Source: JBOGCH01 sp051656645
Lineage (GTDB): Bacteria > Bacteroidota > Bacteroidia > Bacteroidales > Marinifilaceae
DNA length: 64,000 bases
Direction of reading: 5' to 3'
NCBI GenBank assembly: GCA_051656645.1
Contig: JBOGCH010000001.1
Location: 1 to 64,000 of the forward strand
The notes beneath the pieces are model-generated. The model had not been told where the DNA came from. It did not search any database and saw nothing but the letters and a program-made list of their open reading frames with translations. Within the stretch, counting starts at the first letter, position 1, and the number at the start of each line of letters is the position of its first letter. The position numbers were made by a program, and so were the translations under genes. Below, one piece after another: positions 61,632-64,000 of the stretch.

Positions 61632-62351
61632 CTAAAAATTAAAAGTTAAGGTTAACCCCACAGTACCCCCACTAATGGGATGATAAGTAGAGGAAGGACG
61701 TAAATGCATACTTAAATTATCGTCAATCTCAAAATCATAGAAATGCGCAAAGACACACGCATCTATTATATTTAACGCATAAATCCCTGCCATTATAATA
61801 TAGCATAAATCCCTATTACGCTTAAATGATGTTTTACGGTTCTTTAATATATTCAAAAACCATTTCTGCCCACTTTCTGTTTGCAAATATGGATCCGTTT
61901 CCACATCAAAAGGTTTTTTGATTTTGTCCCATGCCGGTTTCGACGGATAAGGTGTTTCCGGATTCTCTGCCCTATCTAGTAAAAATTGATTATACTCTAT
62001 AAAGGCATCCCTATAATCCTTAAATCTATGATTGTTCCAAGTTAAACCATACAATGTACCGGCAACTCCACCATATAGAATAGGCACTTTCCACCATTGT
62101 CCATTATAAATTTGAGCAGATCCCGGTAACACCATAGCCATAATTGTAGCTTTATGTGGCGAGTGCGGTTTCTTTTCTTTGAATTCCAACGGTTTCAATG
62201 GTTCCAAAACTAACGAGTCCATACTCAATGAATCCCTCGTTTCTACCTTTTTCTTCTTATCTTTTTTATCCCAATCATTCCCGTAGGAGTTACCTATTGA
62301 TACCAATAGTATCAACGGTAGCAGAATTAGTTTCAGTATTTTATTCGCCAT
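61632..62351 (-). CDS. DUF5683 family membrane protein
   Basis: The 239-residue protein has an N-terminal signal or anchor segment, a charged stretch (DWDKKDKKKKVETRD) and the DUF5683 core with KATIMAMVLPGSAQIYNGQWWKVPILYGG-type sequence and two hydrophobic segments. It ends in a strand with terminal phenylalanine. ATG 62351 is 7 bases after parB; a longer reading would overlap parB by 62 bases and spoil the signal segment. The family is found beside parAB in Bacteroidales; its function is unknown. Confidence 0.78.
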   Translation of the reverse strand: MANKILKLILLPLILLVSIGNSYGNDWDKKDKKKKVETRDSLSMDSLVLEPLKPLEFKEKKPHSPHKATIMAMVLPGSAQIYNGQWWKVPILYGGVAGTLYGLTWNNHRFKDYRDAFIEYNQFLLDRAENPETPYPSKPAWDKIKKPFDVETDPYLQTESGQKWFLNILKNRKTSFKRNRDLCYIIMAGIYALNIIDACVFAHFYDFEIDDNLSMHLRPSSTYHPISGGTVGLTLTFNF

Positions 62352-62358
62352 TCTCAAA

Positions 62359-63243
62359 TTAATCCAATTTATCAAACAGCCCAAGGATACGCTCAAGCTC
62401 ATTATCCGATTTAAACGCAATAACTATTTTACCTTGTCCCTTATCATTTCGTTTTAAATCAATCTTAGTATCAAAACGCTTAGATAATTGCTGTTGCAAT
62501 GCCTCATACTCTGCCAATAGCGAAGGTTGCTTTACGCGTTCCTTCTCTGCCGCAGGCGGTGCCGACACACCATTACGTACCAACTCCTCTACTTTACGCA
62601 CAGAGAAGTCATACTTAAGTATCTGTTCAAAAATTATAAACTGTTGCTCCGGATTCTCAATAGCAAGTAACGCACGGGCATGCCCCATGGTTATCTTCTT
62701 ATCGCGTAGTGCCAATTGTATTTGCGCCGGCAATTTTAATAAACGAATATAATTTGCCACGGTTGCACGTTTCATCCCTACTCGCTCACTTAAAGCATCC
62801 TGTGTCAAATTACACTCTTCGAGCAAACGCTGATAACTTATTGCCACCTCAATGGCATTTAAATCCTCACGTTGAATATTTTCAACCAATGCAAGCTCTA
62901 AAATTGAGTCGGACGTCGTGTCGCGAATATAAGCGGGAATAGTTTCCAATCCTGCTAATTTTGACGCTCTATAACGTCTTTCCCCGGCTATAATCTCATA
63001 TCCGCCTTGAGGCAATGAGCGCACAGTTATAGGTTGTACAATTCCCAATGATTTTATAGACGCAGCAAGCTCTGCCAGCGCCTCTTGGTCAAACTCCTTA
63101 CGCGGTTGAAACGGATTGGGATGAATCTCGTCCAAATGCAACTCCTGTATAGAAGCCACACTTTGAACTTTGCTTACAGGTTCATCTATTGCGTCGGAAA
63201 TCAACGCACCTAATCCTTTACCAAGAACACTCTTTTTAGCCAT
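62359..63243 (-). CDS. Chromosome-partitioning protein ParB
   Basis: ParB binds parS sites, spreads using CTP and helps separate chromosomes. The 294-residue protein has the N-terminal ParB/Srx domain (EIHPNPFQPRKEFDQEALAE, EIIAGERRYRASKLAGL; ENIQREDLNAIE) and a helix-turn-helix middle (LTQDALSERVGMKRATVANY, ITMGHARALLAIE). The C-terminal dimer domain is present. It starts 3 bases after parA. No parS palindrome was noticed in the window. Confidence 0.96.
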   Translation of the reverse strand: MAKKSVLGKGLGALISDAIDEPVSKVQSVASIQELHLDEIHPNPFQPRKEFDQEALAELAASIKSLGIVQPITVRSLPQGGYEIIAGERRYRASKLAGLETIPAYIRDTTSDSILELALVENIQREDLNAIEVAISYQRLLEECNLTQDALSERVGMKRATVANYIRLLKLPAQIQLALRDKKITMGHARALLAIENPEQQFIIFEQILKYDFSVRKVEELVRNGVSAPPAAEKERVKQPSLLAEYEALQQQLSKRFDTKIDLKRNDKGQGKIVIAFKSDNELERILGLFDKLD

Positions 63244-63246
63244 ATT

Positions 63247-64000
63247 TTATCGAACGTTTCTTTTTAAAAACTCATTTGCCAACAGCATATAATCCTGAGA
63301 TCCTCTGCATGCAGCATCGTATAGAATTACCGGTTTCCCGAAACTTGGCGATTCGGCCAATCGGGTATTCCTGTTTATTAACGTATCAAATACCATATTC
63401 TGGAAATTGTTTCTCACCTCTTCAACCACCTGATTCGACAAGCGTAAACGCCCATCATACATAGTCAAAACAAATCCTTCTATTTCCAATTCGGTATTTA
63501 GTCTACGCTGTATTAATTTTATTGTGTTAAACAACTTGCCCAATCCCTCCATTGCAAAGTATTCACATTGTACTGGAATAATTACCGAGTCGGCAGCTGT
63601 TAACGTATTTACAGTTATCAAACCAAGCGAAGGCGAGCAGTCAATTAAAATATAATCATAGTCGTCCTTCACAGAAGCCAGTGCACGCTTTAAAATTTTT
63701 TCGCGCTCTGCCATGTTCATCATATCAATTTCCGCACCAACTAAGTTTATATTGGATGGAATAAGGAACAAATTATCTATCTCGGTCTTCAAAACAGCTT
63801 CGCGAGCATCTTTCTCGCCCACTAAACATTCATATATCGTAGCATCGCCCAAATGTTGAACATCATACCCCAAACCGGAAGTAGCATTTCCCTGTGGGTC
63901 AGCATCCACTAATAATATACGTTTTTCCAACACAGCCAAACTTGCTGCCAAATTCACTGAAGTTGTTGTTTTTCCTACTCCCCCTTTTTGATTAGCAACC
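63247..64000 (-). CDS. Chromosome-partitioning ATPase ParA (5' end outside the window)
   Basis: This gene is cut by the window end. The frame is open to base 64000, where the translated sequence begins VANQKGGVGKTTTS, the deviant Walker A motif of ParA. LVDADPQGNATSGLG, DYILIDCSPSLGLITVNTL (Walker B), VIPVQCEYFAMEGL and NRNTRLAESPSFGKP follow. Only the first few residues are missing. An internal GTG at 63957 is not the start. ParA uses ATP to move the ParB-DNA complex. Confidence 0.96.
   Translation of the reverse strand, partial: VANQKGGVGKTTTSVNLAASLAVLEKRILLVDADPQGNATSGLGYDVQHLGDATIYECLVGEKDAREAVLKTEIDNLFLIPSNINLVGAEIDMMNMAEREKILKRALASVKDDYDYILIDCSPSLGLITVNTLTAADSVIIPVQCEYFAMEGLGKLFNTIKLIQRRLNTELEIEGFVLTMYDGRLRLSNQVVEEVRNNFQNMVFDTLINRNTRLAESPSFGKPVILYDAACRGSQDYMLLANEFLKRNVR

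Noticed and set aside
62359..64000. parS sites or replication origin near parAB
   Set aside because: No TGTTTCACGTGAAACA-like palindrome, DnaA-box cluster or dnaA gene was noticed in the window.

Overview
The window is chromosomal DNA from a member of the Bacteroidota, most likely the order Bacteroidales. Evidence for this: the genes are AT-rich; the menaquinone genes run menF-menD-menB-menC-menE; Rho has a very long acidic and basic insert; and several families largely confined to this phylum are present (TamL, DUF4831, DUF3078, DUF4251, DUF5683). Where a promoter can be read it has the phylum's -7 element TAnnTTTG, in three cases with TTG or TTTG 19-20 bases upstream, and Shine-Dalgarno sequences are usually weak. 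Species or genus cannot be decided from this sequence.

Layout. 0.3-6.0 kb: a tripartite RND efflux operon (lipoprotein adaptor, inner-membrane pump, outer-membrane channel). 6.1-11.8 kb: the tightly packed menFDBCE operon for the middle steps of menaquinone synthesis. 12.0-18.0 kb, minus strand: a YciO/Sua5-like protein and a small transaldolase, then an operon of TamL, a NarX-like sensor kinase, a LuxR-type response regulator and a HAD phosphatase. 18.0-19.4 kb: a SpoU-type RNA methyltransferase and a small outer-membrane barrel. 19.7-22.7 kb, minus strand: S41 protease, YfcE-like phosphodiesterase and endonuclease IV. 22.8-25.2 kb: a class A penicillin-binding protein. 25.2-32.6 kb, minus strand: a CotH-kinase lipoprotein, then a surface-glycan cassette made of an epimerase/reductase, a WecA-like glycosyl-1-phosphate transferase and the four dTDP-rhamnose genes.

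32.7-38.1 kb: a small acidic DUF2795 protein, a 643-bp gene-poor gap holding a long inverted-repeat element, then a ClC channel, a DUF4831 protein and an NAD(P)HX repair enzyme. 38.1-40.5 kb: a peptide transporter and a nitroreductase. 40.5-46.7 kb, minus strand: signal peptidase I, DapB, the thrS-infC-rpmI-rplT translation operon and Rex. 47.1-55.5 kb: a lipoprotein of unknown role, Rho, LolD, a hybrid histidine kinase, LrgAB and glutaminase. 55.6-64.0 kb: DUF3078, an initiator tRNA, a possible small zinc-ribbon protein, LolA with two DUF4251 paralogues, a flavodoxin-fold oxidoreductase, and the minus-strand parA-parB-DUF5683-mltD segment, in which parA runs off the window.

The genes mostly serve the cell envelope (efflux, outer-membrane assembly, lipoprotein transport, peptidoglycan, glycan precursors), respiration (menaquinone, Rex) and core information processing. 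Nearly every convergent junction has a strong stem-loop terminator. There is no CRISPR array, prophage, transposase or recognisable defence island, and no convincing wholly new system. The points most worth a second look are a repeated intergenic inverted-repeat element, an NAD(P)HX repair enzyme with a decayed epimerase half, an epimerase lacking one Rossmann glycine, TamL in one operon with a two-component system, the disordered insert of Rho, and a CotH kinase behind three repeated domains.
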